Positions 1 to 10,426 of a stretch of DNA of 64,000 nt are shown piece by piece (the stretch's first letter is position 1; each line of letters opens with the position of its first letter). Source of the DNA: Opisthocomus hoazin (lineage: Eukaryota; Chordata; Aves; Opisthocomiformes; Opisthocomidae); NCBI RefSeq assembly GCF_030867145.1, contig NC_134421.1:22141979-22205978 (forward strand), written 5' to 3'. The notes below the pieces were generated by a model. That model worked only from the letters and a program-made list of their open reading frames with translations, was not told the DNA's origin and did not search any database. The position numbers and the translations under genes are program-made.

Positions 1-1556
1 CTAGACAAGGATGTGAACAATGTTCGGAACTATAGTAGACGTGAGAAAGGTGATACATTGTGCAACACAATTTTTTTTCTACAGCTTAGAATCATATCTT
101 AGTTGGGTGTCTAACAATGTGTTGGATTTATTTTGGTTGGTTGTTTTTAATCTACCCTGTTCACTCAAAAAGGTAAAGCCAGGCACAGTCTTTGGTGACC
201 AAACTTTTGTTCAGACAAACTGGTAGTCCACGGAGAGTTTGTCACTGGAGGAGATTCACATCTACATGTGTGGGAAGGTGAAAAACACCACTTTCATCTT
301 GTTTGCAGGTCACCTGGAGGTGAAGGAACCTGGAGGTGCAGGAACCTGTCCCCTCTACAAGTCCCCTCTAGGAGTCAAATGCTACCATTTTTTCAAGCAG
401 CCCAAAAGCACTATGTTATCTAAATTGCTAAGCTAGACAGAAAACACTTTGAAAATTGAATTTCCCATTTATGAAACCAGTGCTGTGAGGACAAGGATGC
501 CCTTTGACTTACTGGAAAATTTACACACACAATGGAGACAGCAGGCAATTGGGAGCCAGCCTTCTGGCTGCCTTGAGTGCATGACATGAACTGCTGATGG
601 ATGTTCCACACAGACAAAATGCAGACACCCTCTTCCCCTTGTCCACTCTTGCCACTTCTTAGTGTCTCACAATGCAGTGTATCATACAGGTCATAAAAAG
701 AGCTGATCAAATGCTATTTGTTCTATGTGTTGTTCAATCATCATTATGATTTTCTGTCTTAAAAATAATTGGCATGACTTTATGGAGAAATTGGAGCTAC
801 TGACCTAATCTGGAATAATTTACATACAACAAACAACTTTGTTGTTAAAGAATCTTTGTGCCTGGCCACCACCAAATATTTGCAGAGTTGTTTGGTCCCT
901 CCCTCTATTTAAATGTGTCTGAGTGACTTCTCTGAGTCCCTTCCAGCTCCTTTTGCTACGGTCTGTTTTTAATAAGGATGGAAATTAAGACTACAGTTGT
1001 CTTCACTACATCTCTAGTTAGATGCATGTTTTAAGAAAAGTCCTTTAAATATTATTGCTCATGGATTTCCATTTTCATCTTGATTCTGTTTCCTTTGCTT
1101 GGTTTCATTTATTCTCCCAGGTTTGTGTTACACCATCTTGTTAAAACAATTTCAAGATTTGTTTGGATACTTACCCTTCTATACAGCTTTCTTCTTTTTG
1201 TGGATGGGTCCCCATCTAAAGGGGCACAGATTGGTCTGCTGTTAAAAATCTATCTAACAAAAGCTGCAGGATGAACACTGATATTCTCAATATCCTCTGT
1301 GTTGATTTCAAAGGCGGTTGTAAAGAGCAGATCCCCACTTGTGGAAAGCATATGCATAGGTGATTTCCTCTGAAGTTTCAGGCCCACCAGAGCATGTAAA
1401 TTGAACATCAACAGTTCAGTTCTGGATAATGTTACCATCTGTTTATATCTCTCTGTGTAGCTCTCTGCACCTTTACATGATAAGAACAAAGATTATCATT
1501 GATTCCTACTTACAGCACAGTATTTTCCTTGTTTTTCCTCTTTTACACTCCTTCAG
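1..1556. other. Non-coding flank, no gene recognised
   Basis: Nothing recognisable as coding, structural RNA or a young repeat was seen. The stretch is AT-rich and its open frames are short, without family resemblance. It is most simply an upstream intron of the plus-strand FAM194-type gene, because the first candidate exon to the right needs an upstream donor in phase 2 that I could not find here. Confidence 0.5.
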
Positions 1557-1618
1557 TGACTCCTTTAGAGTGCTCAAGATGTCTGGGATCAAAATTTCGT
1601 GCTATGCAGAGAGGAACA
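1557..1618 (+). CDS. Candidate upstream exon of the FAM194-type gene
   Basis: A pyrimidine-rich acceptor ending CTTCAG precedes an open stretch of one leading base, 20 codons and one trailing base, followed by a GTAGAT donor. The translation includes SFRVLKMSGIKISCY, which has the alternating pattern of a beta-rich repeat. It leaves in phase 1, which fits the two leading bases of the candidate exon at 2292. The splice signals and phase are seen directly; membership of the gene is inferred. The exon is short enough to be chance. Confidence 0.4.
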
Positions 1619-2291
1619 GTAGATAAAAATGAGGGACACATTAACTTGCAGCTGCCTTCCTTTGTAAAGAACTAAAGTTCATTGGCTTACCATCCTGAAT
1701 GAGCTCTTGGGACTGGAGGACTATGTTTTGTTGGAGCTGTGCAAAGAATTATTTTTCAGCTCTTGCATAAAAGGACTTTAAAAGGAGTTCAATGCCCTCA
1801 TAGCTCGAGGAAGGAGCTGGCCCTTGTTTACAAAAAAAAAAAAAAGTATAGGAATCCATAACAGAAAAAAGCCACATTTTTAAACAATTCTCAATTAGGA
1901 TATAAAATCAAACTGAGCTAATTTGCCTACACTGGCCAACCTAACATTATGGAAAAGCAAGCAAAAATATGTAGAAAACATAAAATGGAAGCATTAAATC
2001 TCAGGATTCCTGATGCTTCTGTGTCCTTGTTAATATGTATGTATTTATTTTTCAAAACCCAGTGGAAACTCAAGAAAAACATATCTTTTATTAAAGATTT
2101 AGTTGCTGTATTCAGTTAAGTTGTGAGAAAAAGCAGCAAACCCAGGACTATCCCTGGTACTTTAAACAGTAAACCCCAAAATTCTGCGGTCCCCTGTGTC
2201 CATGGAAGATCATCAACACACAGAATCCACTTAAACTTTTGATGATCTGAGGACCTTTTTTATGTGTTTCAAAATGTGTGTCTTTCTGCAG

Positions 2292-2316
2292 GTCACCAAG
2301 TGTTATTTGCTTATGG
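2292..2316 (+). CDS. Candidate 25-nt micro-exon of the FAM194-type gene
   Basis: A strong acceptor (TGTGTGTCTTTCTGCAG) is followed by 25 nt and a GTAGAT donor. Read with one base from the exon at 1557 and joined to the exon at 2781, it gives HQVLFAYG, running straight into NTVTVVFNQEGG, a plausible continuous beta-strand segment. Phases match on both sides. It is too short to judge by sequence alone; RNA evidence would decide. Confidence 0.4.
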
Positions 2317-2780
2317 GTAGATAAAAGAAGATCAAAATACATATTATTCTTAATAAATATTGAGGATAGAGACATAAAAATGTTCCTGAAACTGTCAACT
2401 GAAGGCTTATACATGAATGGCTTCTACATGTCATTTTACCTTATTTGTTTCTTCCTTTAAATTTACAATGAAGTTTTAGAACTCCTAGGAATAAACTAGT
2501 AAGTGGAAATGGCATTAAAATCACGCCATTTGACACCAGTTTCTTTTAAATTTGAATTATTAAAACAAGAATTTAACTCGGCTCTTTTCTCTGTATCACA
2601 GGGATAATAATTTATACCTGCCTCACAGGCCTGTAGCATGAGAAAAGCTCGACGAAGGAGTGGATATGCAAAGTGGCTTTTTAATTAAAGACTCATAGAT
2701 CAAAGAGAGCTTCTTGGATTGCTTAGGTTTTACTGAGATACACCAGGAAAAACAGGTTTCGTATTTCTGCTTGTTTGCAG

Positions 2781-2901
2781 CAACACTGTAACAGTGGTGT
2801 TTAATCAGGAAGGAGGTCTGGTGACTAATAAAGATGAAGAAATGGTCAGAGAATGGAAATGGCCTTGGGATGGCAAGCTTGCCCAGCCAGTTATAGCACA
2901 G
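2781..2901 (+). CDS. FAM194-domain protein (C3orf20-like), exon
   Basis: This is the first well-supported coding exon: acceptor TTGTTTGCAG, 121 nt (one base plus 40 codons), donor GTAATA. The peptide contains VVFNQEGGLVTNKDEE and EWKWPWDGK, which resemble the glycine/tryptophan core of the FAM194 domain found in ERICH6 and C3orf20 proteins. It exits in phase 0, matching the exon at 11261, which continues the domain. The function of the family is poorly known. The exon and its translation are seen; the C3orf20 relationship rests on remembered family pattern and needs a profile search. Provirus A lies in the following 8.4-kb intron. Confidence 0.72.
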
Positions 2902-3801
2902 GTAATATTTATTGCTTTACTTTTTTTACAGTTGTTCTTACCTCTGTTTTTTTTTATTTTTAATTTCACATCTCTGTTCTCTCTGAGGTGTCTTAATTGC
3001 AAGGAACACACTTGTCTACATTTATTCTTCTTTAACACATTCTTTACAGAGAATGGCTCTCCCAACAGCCTCTACAGGAGTGGGTATTGTTACCTCTGTT
3101 TTACTCATATGGCATCTTAGCAAGAAGAAGGAAAAGTGAATTGCCTGGAACTGTTGTAACTCAGGATTTCAGTAAAATAGAGGTCTGTCTTCCCTGCTGG
3201 AAGCATCTTGGAAGAGTCTTTTCTGAGCTTGGGAATACGAAAGAGCCATTCCTCATTTTTCTTTTGGGCATGTACAGTGGCAGGCAGTTGTTTGCCTTAC
3301 TTCAGGCCTGATCCAATTTCCACTGAAGTCCATGAAAAGTATCCCACTGCTTTGTAGTTACCAGAGCTGGGCCTAGCATGCTGCAAAAATACCAGAAACA
3401 AAAGTAAAACATTTGTGACCCAAGTCAGTAATAGTGCCTTCAGGTACAGAGTTTGTAAACACACCTGTTATTTACAGGGGTTGCATTTTTTTATTCCTTG
3501 CTACTTAATATAGAGACATACAAGGCATGCATAAGGCCCTGACAGAATGACAGGTAGCCAAACCCACACCAGGTTTTCTTGGCTCACACTACCAGGTTGG
3601 CAGCTGACATGAAGGAATAACTTCAAACAAATGGCAATAAAATTCTTACAGCTGGTATGACTGTTTCATATAGGCAGATATTCTTATCTGGGGCTGGACC
3701 TTTGTTTATTCCATAAAATCTGCAAGAGATTGAGACTCCCAAAATATCATGCTATATCTTCAGGTTTTTTTCTTACAAAGTCTGTAAAAATTAAAGTAGA
3801 T
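2902..3801. other. Intron sequence, nothing recognised
   Basis: This is the intron between the exons at 2781 and 11261, up to provirus A. It contains T-rich runs and short open frames without splice-consistent boundaries. No repeat family was recognised. Confidence 0.6.
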
Positions 3802-4213
3802 TGTTTTGGTTTCGGCTGCCGCCGGCAACAAAAGCGCCACGCGGCCGCCCCTCCCCCCGCCGGCGTGCGGAGGAGAATGGAAAGAAAGAGGCAGAAACTG
3901 GTGGGTCGGGATAAGGGCAGTTTAACAGAACAGCAAACAGAGGGAAAACAGGAACAACAACGATACAGATAAGGAGAAAACACAACCACGAACCGTACAA
4001 CAGCCGCTCTCCCGAAACCGGACCGGCGCTGCGCCCGCCCAAACCGCGAGCGCGTTCCCGCCGCGCCGCCCCCCCCACCGGAACCCAGCGTGACGTCACA
4101 GGGTATGGAATACCGGGCTCCGTTTGGCCAGGTGGGGTCAGCCCCCACCCCCCGGCTGTGCCCCTTCCTGGAGTCCGGTGAAAATTAACCCTGTCCTGGC
4201 CAAACCCAGGACA
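3802..4213 (-). repeat. 3' LTR of provirus A
   Basis: The 412-bp LTR runs TGTCCTGGG to CCAAAACA in the sense direction and is identical to its partner at 10015-10426. It is GC-rich, holds a perfect CRE palindrome (TGACGTCA) at 4091-4098 and a GGGCGGG GC box, and has no TATA box and no AATAAA or ATTAAA. It differs from provirus B LTRs at roughly a dozen positions. Confidence 0.95.
4091..4098. promoter_or_regulatory. CRE (CREB/ATF site) in LTR
   Basis: TGACGTCA is a perfect cAMP-response element palindrome. The same site recurs in the other three proviral LTRs. CREB/ATF binding is known for this motif; use here is inferred. Confidence 0.6.
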
Positions 4214-4706
4214 TTATCCACCCCTTATTCCATACCATCTACGTCATGCCCAGGTCCCCCATTGTCCAGCTGATCACCACCACTTCTCCTGTCTCCAGAT
4301 ATCATTCCTTTAATCTATGGATCATCACTCTAAAGTGTCCGTTGAGTTCATTTAATCCATGACTTCAGGCTCCATCTGTCGTAATGGTCTTCCATGGCGG
4401 GAGAGGTGATGTGTGGTGATGGGCGGTCACTTGCTGCATCCGGAGCTCACGGCTGATGTATCTGGTGCAGCCCGTGCCCACAGTCTGCAGGAGATGTTGA
4501 TCTTGATGAAGTCGCTGGATGCCAGTTGTTGAAAACCAGGTCCAGTTCCATCATCACCGTGCTCTGCTAGGTTTTCATTGAAAAAGTCCATCCTTCTTTA
4601 ATCTGGACGATTCTTACTATGCTACTACTGGTACAACATATAACAATTATAACAGTGATAACAGACAGTGACAGGGTTATTTAACAACTAACTTTATACA
4701 ATTTAT
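4214..4706 (-). other. Post-pol non-coding segment of provirus A
   Basis: 493 nt lie between the pol stop and the 3' LTR, where env would be expected. No substantial sense open frame is present. The equivalent segment in provirus B has exactly the same length and is closely similar. The last bases before the LTR in the sense direction (GGAATAAGGGGTGGATAA) are the likely, imperfect polypurine tract. An AATAAA occurs at the pol stop (plus-strand TTTATT at 4702-4707). Confidence 0.7.
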
Positions 4707-7700
4707 TTATGGACTATTCTCGCCCAAAATTAAATCCCCATGAGGTACACATCGGACTTCCCCATCCTTCCGCATTACCCACCAGGTACACCCAGGTCCT
4801 TGAGCAAAAGCAATCCCCCGGACGGGCTTGCCTTTGCCCGAGGCAGGACTAACCCAAACTGTCTTCCCTAACATGTTCCGCATGTGCACTACAGGGACTT
4901 TATCCCCTTCTACTGGGCGCTGAGGTTTTGACTGGGCAGGACCAGCCCGGTTGGTGGACCCTCTGGTGTTAACCAACCAGGTGGCCTTTGCTAAATGGGC
5001 ATCCCAATTTTTGAAAGTCCCACCCCCCATTGCCCTCAAAGTGGTTTTTAGCAGCCCATTGTAACGTTCGATCTTTCCCGAGGCTGGTGCATGGTAGGGG
5101 ATATGATACACCCACTCAATGCCGTGTTCTTTGGCCCAGGTGTCTATGAGGCTGTTGCGAAAGTGAGTCCCGTTGTCCGACTCGATTCTTTCGGGAGTGC
5201 CATGTCGCCACAGGACTTGTTTTTCCAGGCCCAGGATGGTATTCCGGGCAGTGGCATGGGGCACAGGGTAGGTTTCCAGCCATCCGGTGGTGGCCTCCAC
5301 CATTGTGAGCACATAGCGCTTGCCTTGGCGGGTTTGCGGCAGTGTGATGTAGTCAATCTGCCAAGCCTCCCCATATTTATATTTTAGCCATCGTCCTCCA
5401 TACCACTGAGGCTTTACCCGCTTGGCTTGCTTGATTGCAGCGCATGTCTCACATTCATGGATAACCTGTGCAATAGTGTCCATGGTCAAGTCCACCCCTC
5501 GGTCACGAGCCCATCTGTATGTCGCGTCTCTTCCTTGGTGGCCCGAGGTGTCATGGGCCCACCGAGCTATAAAGAGTTCACCCTTATGTTGCCAGTCCAG
5601 ATCCACCTGAGCCACTTCAATCTTAGCAGCCTGATCTACCTGGTGGTTGTTTTGATGTTCTTCAGTGGCCCGACTCTTAGGGACGTGGGCGTCCACGTGA
5701 CGGACTTTTACAGCCAACTGCTCTAGCCGGGCAGCAATATCTTGCCACAATGGGGCAGCCCAGATAGGTTTGCCTCTGCGCTGCCAGTTGTTCTTCTTCC
5801 ATTGCTGCAGCCACCCCCACAAGGCATTGGCCACCATCCAAGAGTCGGTGTAAAGATAGAGCACTGGCCACTTCTCTCGACTGGCAATGTCTAAGGCCAG
5901 CTGGATGGCTTTCACCTCTGCAAACTGGCTGGACTCACCTTCTCCCTCGGCAGTTTCCGCAACTTGTCGTGTAGGGCTCCATACAGCAGCCTTCCACCTC
6001 CGCTGCTTCCCCACAATGCGACAGGACCCATCCGTGAACAGGGCATACTGTTTCTTATCTTCTGGCAGCTGGTTATACAGTGGGGCCTCTTCAGCACGTG
6101 TCACCTCCTCCTCTGGTGATGCTCCGAAATCTTTGCCTTCTGGCCAGTCCATGATTACCTCCAGAATTCCTGGGCGACTGGGGTTTCCCATTCGGGCACG
6201 CTGGGTGATCAGAGCGACCCACTTACTCCACGTAGCATCGGTGGCATGATGCGTAGAGGGGACCCTCTCTTTGAACATCCAGCCCAGGACCGGCAATCGT
6301 GGTGCTAGGAGGAGCTGTGCTTCAGTGCCGACCACTTCTGAAGCAGCTCGAACGCCTTCATATGCTGCCAGAATCTCTTTTTCAGTGGGAGTATAGCGGG
6401 CCTCGGATCCTTTGTATCCCCGGCTCCAGAACCCCAGGGGTCGACCTCGAGTCTCCCCTGGTGCTTTCTGCCAGAGACTCCAGGTTGGGCCATTCTCCCC
6501 GGCTGCGGTGTAGAGCACGTTTTTAACATCTTGCCCTGACCGGACTGGACCAAGGGCTACGGCATGAACTATCTCCCGTTTAATCTGTTCAAATGCCTGT
6601 CGTTGCTCAGGGCCCCATTCAAAATCATTCTTCTTCCGGGTCACGTGGTACAGAGGACTTACAATCTGGCTGTAATTTGGGATGTGCATCCTCCAAAAAC
6701 CCACAACACCCAGGAAGGCCTGTGCTTCCTTTTTGCTGGTTGGTGGAGACATAGCTGCTATTTTGTTGATGACATCCATTGGGATTTGACGGCGCCCATC
6801 CTGCCATTTTATTCCCAAAAACTGGATCTCTTGCGCAGGTCCCTTGACTTTACTTCGCTTAATGGCGAAACCGGCTTTCAGAAGGATTTGAACTATTTTC
6901 TCCCCTTTCTCAAAAACTTCCTCCGCTGTGTCGCCCCATATAATGATGTCATCGATGTACTGCAGATGTTCTGGGGCTTCACCCTTTTCCAGTGCAGTCT
7001 GGATTAGTCCATGGCAAATGGTGGGACTGTGTTTCCACCCCTGGGGCAGTCGATTCCAGGTGTACTGGATGCCCCTCCAGGTGAAAGCAAACTGTGGCCT
7101 GCACTCTGCTGCCAAAGGGATGGAGAAGAATGCATTAGCGATGTCAATTGTAGCATACCACTTGGCTGCCTTTGACTCCAGCTGATATTGAAGTTCTAGC
7201 ATGTCTGGCACAGCAGCACTCAGCGGTGGTGTGACTTCATTCAGGCCACGGTAGTCTATTGTCAGTCTCCACTCTCCAGTAGATTTTCTCACTGGCCATA
7301 TGGGACTATTAAAGGGTGAGCGAGTTTTACTGATCACTCCTTGACTCTCCAGCTGGCGGATCAGCTGATGAATGGGGAGAAGGGAGTCTCGGTTGGTACG
7401 ATACTGTCGCCGGTGCACCGTTGTGGTCGCGATGGGTACCTGTTGTTCTTCAACCCTCAGCAACCCCACAACGGAAGGATCCTCCGAGAGACCAGGCAAA
7501 ATGGACAGCTGTTTAATTTCTTCCGTCTCCACAGCAGCTATGCCAAAAGCCCACCGATACCCCTTTGGGTCCTTGAAATAGCCTCTCCTAAGATAGTCTA
7601 TCCCAAGGATGCACGGAGCCTCGGGGCCAGTTACAATGGGGTGCTTCTGCCAGTCCTGCCCAGTGAGGCTCACTTCAGCCTCCAGTAGACTCAGCTCTTG

Positions 7701-7871
7701 GGACCCCCCTGTCACTCCCGAAATGCAAATGGGCTCTGACCCTTTGAACTCTGATGGCATTAAAGTACACTGTGCACCAGTGTCCACTAGAGCTTTATAC
7801 TCTTGTGGATCTGACGTGCCAGGCCACCGAATCCACACCGTCCAATAGACACGGTTGTCCCTTTCCTCCAC
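4707..7871 (-). CDS. pol: pol of provirus A (protease-RT-RNase H-integrase)
   Basis: This is an intact frame of 1054 codons counted from a GTG; there is no ATG, and the frame is open back to the gag UAG at 7893-7895. Domains in order: retropepsin with DTGA at residue 30; reverse transcriptase with LPQG near 275 and YIDD at 305-308; RNase H with FTDGS near 612; integrase with an HHCC zinc site (H-x4-H near 773, C-x2-C following) and a DDE core (D840, D899, E935, spacing 35); and a C-terminal tail. These residues are those needed for polyprotein cleavage, cDNA synthesis and integration, and all are present. No dUTPase or env follows. It differs from the provirus B product at about six residues. 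Translation is most simply by read-through of the gag stop. Confidence 0.95.
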   Translation of the reverse strand: MEERDNRVYWTVWIRWPGTSDPQEYKALVDTGAQCTLMPSEFKGSEPICISGVTGGSQELSLLEAEVSLTGQDWQKHPIVTGPEAPCILGIDYLRRGYFKDPKGYRWAFGIAAVETEEIKQLSILPGLSEDPSVVGLLRVEEQQVPIATTTVHRRQYRTNRDSLLPIHQLIRQLESQGVISKTRSPFNSPIWPVRKSTGEWRLTIDYRGLNEVTPPLSAAVPDMLELQYQLESKAAKWYATIDIANAFFSIPLAAECRPQFAFTWRGIQYTWNRLPQGWKHSPTICHGLIQTALEKGEAPEHLQYIDDIIIWGDTAEEVFEKGEKIVQILLKAGFAIKRSKVKGPAQEIQFLGIKWQDGRRQIPMDVINKIAAMSPPTSKKEAQAFLGVVGFWRMHIPNYSQIVSPLYHVTRKKNDFEWGPEQRQAFEQIKREIVHAVALGPVRSGQDVKNVLYTAAGENGPTWSLWQKAPGETRGRPLGFWSRGYKGSEARYTPTEKEILAAYEGVRAASEVVGTEAQLLLAPRLPVLGWMFKERVPSTHHATDATWSKWVALITQRARMGNPSRPGILEVIMDWPEGKDFGASPEEEVTRAEEAPLYNQLPEDKKQYALFTDGSCRIVGKQRRWKAAVWSPTRQVAETAEGEGESSQFAEVKAIQLALDIASREKWPVLYLYTDSWMVANALWGWLQQWKKNNWQRRGKPIWAAPLWQDIAARLEQLAVKVRHVDAHVPKSRATEEHQNNHQVDQAAKIEVAQVDLDWQHKGELFIARWAHDTSGHQGRDATYRWARDRGVDLTMDTIAQVIHECETCAAIKQAKRVKPQWYGGRWLKYKYGEAWQIDYITLPQTRQGKRYVLTMVEATTGWLETYPVPHATARNTILGLEKQVLWRHGTPERIESDNGTHFRNSLIDTWAKEHGIEWVYHIPYHAPASGKIERYNGLLKTTLRAMGGGTFKNWDAHLAKATWLVNTRGSTNRAGPAQSKPQRPVEGDKVPVVHMRNMLGKTVWVSPASGKGKPVRGIAFAQGPGCTWWVMRKDGEVRCVPHGDLILGENSP

Positions 7872-7895
7872 CTGGCTGGAGGCAGGGCCCCTCTA
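7865..7895 (-). promoter_or_regulatory. gag UAG stop with downstream hairpin (read-through site)
   Basis: In the sense direction gag ends in UAG (7895-7893). Ten nucleotides later a CCTCC/GGAGG stem with an 8-nt loop begins. gag and pol are in the same frame with no other stop between them. Stop-codon read-through with a downstream structure is established for gammaretroviruses; its use here is inferred. The arrangement is identical in provirus B. Confidence 0.6.
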
Positions 7896-9884
7896 ATCCT
7901 CGTCAGAGAAATTGCTGCTCACCTGCTGTAAAAATGACTTGGAGGTCCCCTCCAGAGGATCAGAATCAAGGTCGAACTGTCTACCTGGTCTGGAGAGCTG
8001 GCTTTTGGAAACTGGAGCGGCATTTTTCCTAACAGAGTCCCCTTTTGTGATTGTTTTACCTCGCAACTCACGTACTCGGGCCTCTAGACTTGAGGTGGGT
8101 TTTCCATCCCACTTCCTCATGTCCTCTCCGTGGTCACGCAGGTAAAACCACAGGGTGCCCCGGGGTGTATAGCCTCTGTATTCCCTCTCCTGAGCAGAGA
8201 AACGCCTGCCCCTAATAGCTGAGATGCGGGCCCGCACAGGTGGGGAGTAGGACATATTCCTGTCTAGTCGCTTGACCAGTTTCTCCACGGCTGAGACAAG
8301 GGAGGAAGAGAGACTTTCCTCATATTGCCGGAGTCTGACAGCCACCTCGTCCACTGTTGGTGCGTCTTTGCCTTTCCAGTTTACAACTGCCAGTGAGTTG
8401 GCATGCGAGGAGGGTGCACTCCGCACAAACTTCCTCCACATGGATTGTGAGCACTGGAGTTCATCTGGGTCTGTGGGTACCTGCTCATCGTCTGTGTCAC
8501 AGTAAACCAGCTCCCGCACAGCTAATTCCCTCAAGTACTGAATACCCCTTTCCATATTGGTCCACTTGCCAGGATAGCATACAAAATCGTCACTGAAGGG
8601 GTACCTCTCCCTCACGCCTGACAGAAGTCTCCTCCAGAGGCTGAGGATTTGTTCCTTTTTCCCAATGGCCTTGTCAATGCCCCCATCCCTGGCCAGGGAT
8701 CCCAGCTGCTTGGCTTCCTTGCCCTCTAATTCCAAGCTGCTGGCCCCGTTATCCCAGCACCGCAGCAGCCAGGTGGCAATGTGCTCTCCTGGGTGGCGGC
8801 TGAAATCTTTCCGCATGTCTCGCAGCTCGCCCAGGGACAGGGACCGGGTGATGATCTCTGTCTCTATCTCCCGTGATGACCCTGGCTCATCATCATCCCT
8901 CCCGGAGCGATCTGCTCTCTTTGCGTCTTTCTTTAGTTTTACAGGGGCGACTGCTACCAGCACAGGTTGGTCACTGGGCTCAGTCACTGTGCCTGTGGCT
9001 GGAGCTGGGGCTGGAGCAGCTGCTGTGCCCGCTGGGGAAACCGAGGCAGACCCTGCAGCTGTGGCTGCAGCAGCCGTGGTGCCGGTCGGGGGGGCTGGGA
9101 CTGCCTGCTGGGCTGGAGGGGCTGCAGGGCCGGCTGGGGGGGCAGCGCCAGCTGCAGTGCCTGCCGCTTCGTTTCCCCCCCTTTCCCCTTTAGGGCACTG
9201 AACAGTGTTGAACAGGGCTCGGTAGGCGTGGGCCAGACCCCAGCACGTTGCAGTGATTTGTGTCTCTCTGGAGTTCCCCGGGTGGCAGCACACTCTTTGC
9301 AGATATTTTACTAGTTTTTCCGGATTCTGTACTTGCTCAGGGGTGAGTTTAAAAAACATCGGGGGTGTCCACTGCCCTAGGTACTTGCCCATGCTGTCCC
9401 ACACACCCAGCCACTCACAGCTATCCGGCCCCGGGGCAGGTCTCTGCACGATGTTCTTAACGACTTGCTTAACCCTAAACAAAACCTGCAACCCATTCAA
9501 GAGGCATAACAAAAGGAGAGTGCTGCCCTGAGCATCCCAGGGGTACTCGAAATTCTCAAAAGCAGTTAGGACCAGCCTGAGGGAGAGGGGGGGGGCGAAA
9601 GAGTGGGGGAAGGTATCCCCTTCGGCTTTCCCCACAGACTGGGTTTGATTATTAACAAAATCTAAGACATAGGATCCGAGGTACGGAAATGACCGCAGTG
9701 CCGCATGCAAATACAAGACTAATTTCATGCACAGTGATGTTATCATATCATAAGTCGATATCGTACAGTACAGCAAAATCATCATCCTGATCTTTTTTCC
9801 CGAGGTAACAAACAGCACGGCCACAAACACATACAGGAAGTAAGGATTTACGTAGCACAGATATTTGATCAAAGTCAGAAACAT
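7893..9884 (-). CDS. gag: gag of provirus A
   Basis: An intact 663-residue frame starts at the first ATG after the primer site. Residues 1-60 are strongly hydrophobic with two membrane-length segments separated by GKKIR, and another hydrophobic run (STLLLLCLLNG) follows near 125. An Ala/Pro/Thr-rich linker occupies about 235-300. The downstream part, with DFSRHPGEHIATWLL and later GTLWFYLRDHGEDMRKWDG, is probably the capsid region and its tail. There is no Gly2 for myristoylation and no CCHC zinc knuckle. Gag forms the particle shell; membrane entry through the N-terminus rather than a lipid anchor is an inference. Compared with provirus B it is patchily divergent. Confidence 0.88.
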   Translation of the reverse strand: MFLTLIKYLCYVNPYFLYVFVAVLFVTSGKKIRMMILLYCTISTYDMITSLCMKLVLYLHAALRSFPYLGSYVLDFVNNQTQSVGKAEGDTFPHSFAPPLSLRLVLTAFENFEYPWDAQGSTLLLLCLLNGLQVLFRVKQVVKNIVQRPAPGPDSCEWLGVWDSMGKYLGQWTPPMFFKLTPEQVQNPEKLVKYLQRVCCHPGNSRETQITATCWGLAHAYRALFNTVQCPKGERGGNEAAGTAAGAAPPAGPAAPPAQQAVPAPPTGTTAAAATAAGSASVSPAGTAAAPAPAPATGTVTEPSDQPVLVAVAPVKLKKDAKRADRSGRDDDEPGSSREIETEIITRSLSLGELRDMRKDFSRHPGEHIATWLLRCWDNGASSLELEGKEAKQLGSLARDGGIDKAIGKKEQILSLWRRLLSGVRERYPFSDDFVCYPGKWTNMERGIQYLRELAVRELVYCDTDDEQVPTDPDELQCSQSMWRKFVRSAPSSHANSLAVVNWKGKDAPTVDEVAVRLRQYEESLSSSLVSAVEKLVKRLDRNMSYSPPVRARISAIRGRRFSAQEREYRGYTPRGTLWFYLRDHGEDMRKWDGKPTSSLEARVRELRGKTITKGDSVRKNAAPVSKSQLSRPGRQFDLDSDPLEGTSKSFLQQVSSNFSDED

Positions 9885-9990
9885 TTTTGCCGGCGACTTT
9901 AACTAACACAGTAAAATGCCTATAACAAAATTTAACAAAATCTAAGAAAACAGTTTTAACACCCGCTGCTCAGCCCTGCCGTTATCCCCG

Positions 9991-10008
9991 CTCCACGTCT
10001 GGGCGCCA
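9991..10008 (-). other. Primer binding site, lysine-tRNA-like
   Basis: The sense sequence TGGCGCCCAGACGTGGAG lies 6 nt inside the 5' LTR. Its first eight bases equal those of the usual Lys-tRNA primer sites, and the rest is closest to the Lys1,2 type with one inserted base. Primer identity is inferred. Confidence 0.65.
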
Positions 10009-10014
10009 ATTAAA

Positions 10015-10426
10015 TGTTTTGGTTTCGGCTGCCGCCGGCAACAAAAGCGCCACGCGGCCGCCCCTCCCCCCGCCGGCGTGCGGAGGAGAATGGAAAGAAA
10101 GAGGCAGAAACTGGTGGGTCGGGATAAGGGCAGTTTAACAGAACAGCAAACAGAGGGAAAACAGGAACAACAACGATACAGATAAGGAGAAAACACAACC
10201 ACGAACCGTACAACAGCCGCTCTCCCGAAACCGGACCGGCGCTGCGCCCGCCCAAACCGCGAGCGCGTTCCCGCCGCGCCGCCCCCCCCACCGGAACCCA
10301 GCGTGACGTCACAGGGTATGGAATACCGGGCTCCGTTTGGCCAGGTGGGGTCAGCCCCCACCCCCCGGCTGTGCCCCTTCCTGGAGTCCGGTGAAAATTA
10401 ACCCTGTCCTGGCCAAACCCAGGACA
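10015..10426 (-). repeat. 5' LTR of provirus A
   Basis: This 412-bp LTR is identical to 3802-4213. The CRE is at 10304-10311. Three overlapping frames are open through it because it is GC-rich; they do not look like a protein. Confidence 0.95.

Larger units (their letters stand above)
3802..10426 (-). mobile_element. Provirus A: full-length ERVL-like endogenous retrovirus
   Basis: A 6625-bp provirus on the minus strand comprises 5' LTR (10015-10426), primer site, gag, a UAG-separated pol, 493 nt without an open frame, and 3' LTR (3802-4213). The two 412-bp LTRs are identical as read base by base, and both frames are intact, so the insertion is young. There is no env and no dUTPase. I place it in class III (ERVL-like) from the RT and integrase character and the 5-bp duplication of its sister copy. 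The flanks (TAGAT on the left, GATAA on the right) share only GAT, so a clean target duplication is missing. It lies antisense to the host gene, the orientation generally better tolerated in introns. Confidence 0.95.

Noticed and set aside
3747..4148. Long open frames (90-190 codons) across the proviral LTRs, including 31171-31577 and 37390-37769
   Set aside because: Several frames are open at once because the LTR is GC-rich. They run off into flanking DNA with no start context or family resemblance.
4214..4706. Search for an env or dUTPase remnant after pol (also 36832-37324)
   Set aside because: No frame longer than a few tens of codons in the sense direction and no fusion-peptide or transmembrane pattern.
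8665..9201. Antisense frames of up to 178 codons inside gag (also 32334-32864)
   Set aside because: They mirror the Ala/Pro-rich linker of gag; composition explains the lack of stops.
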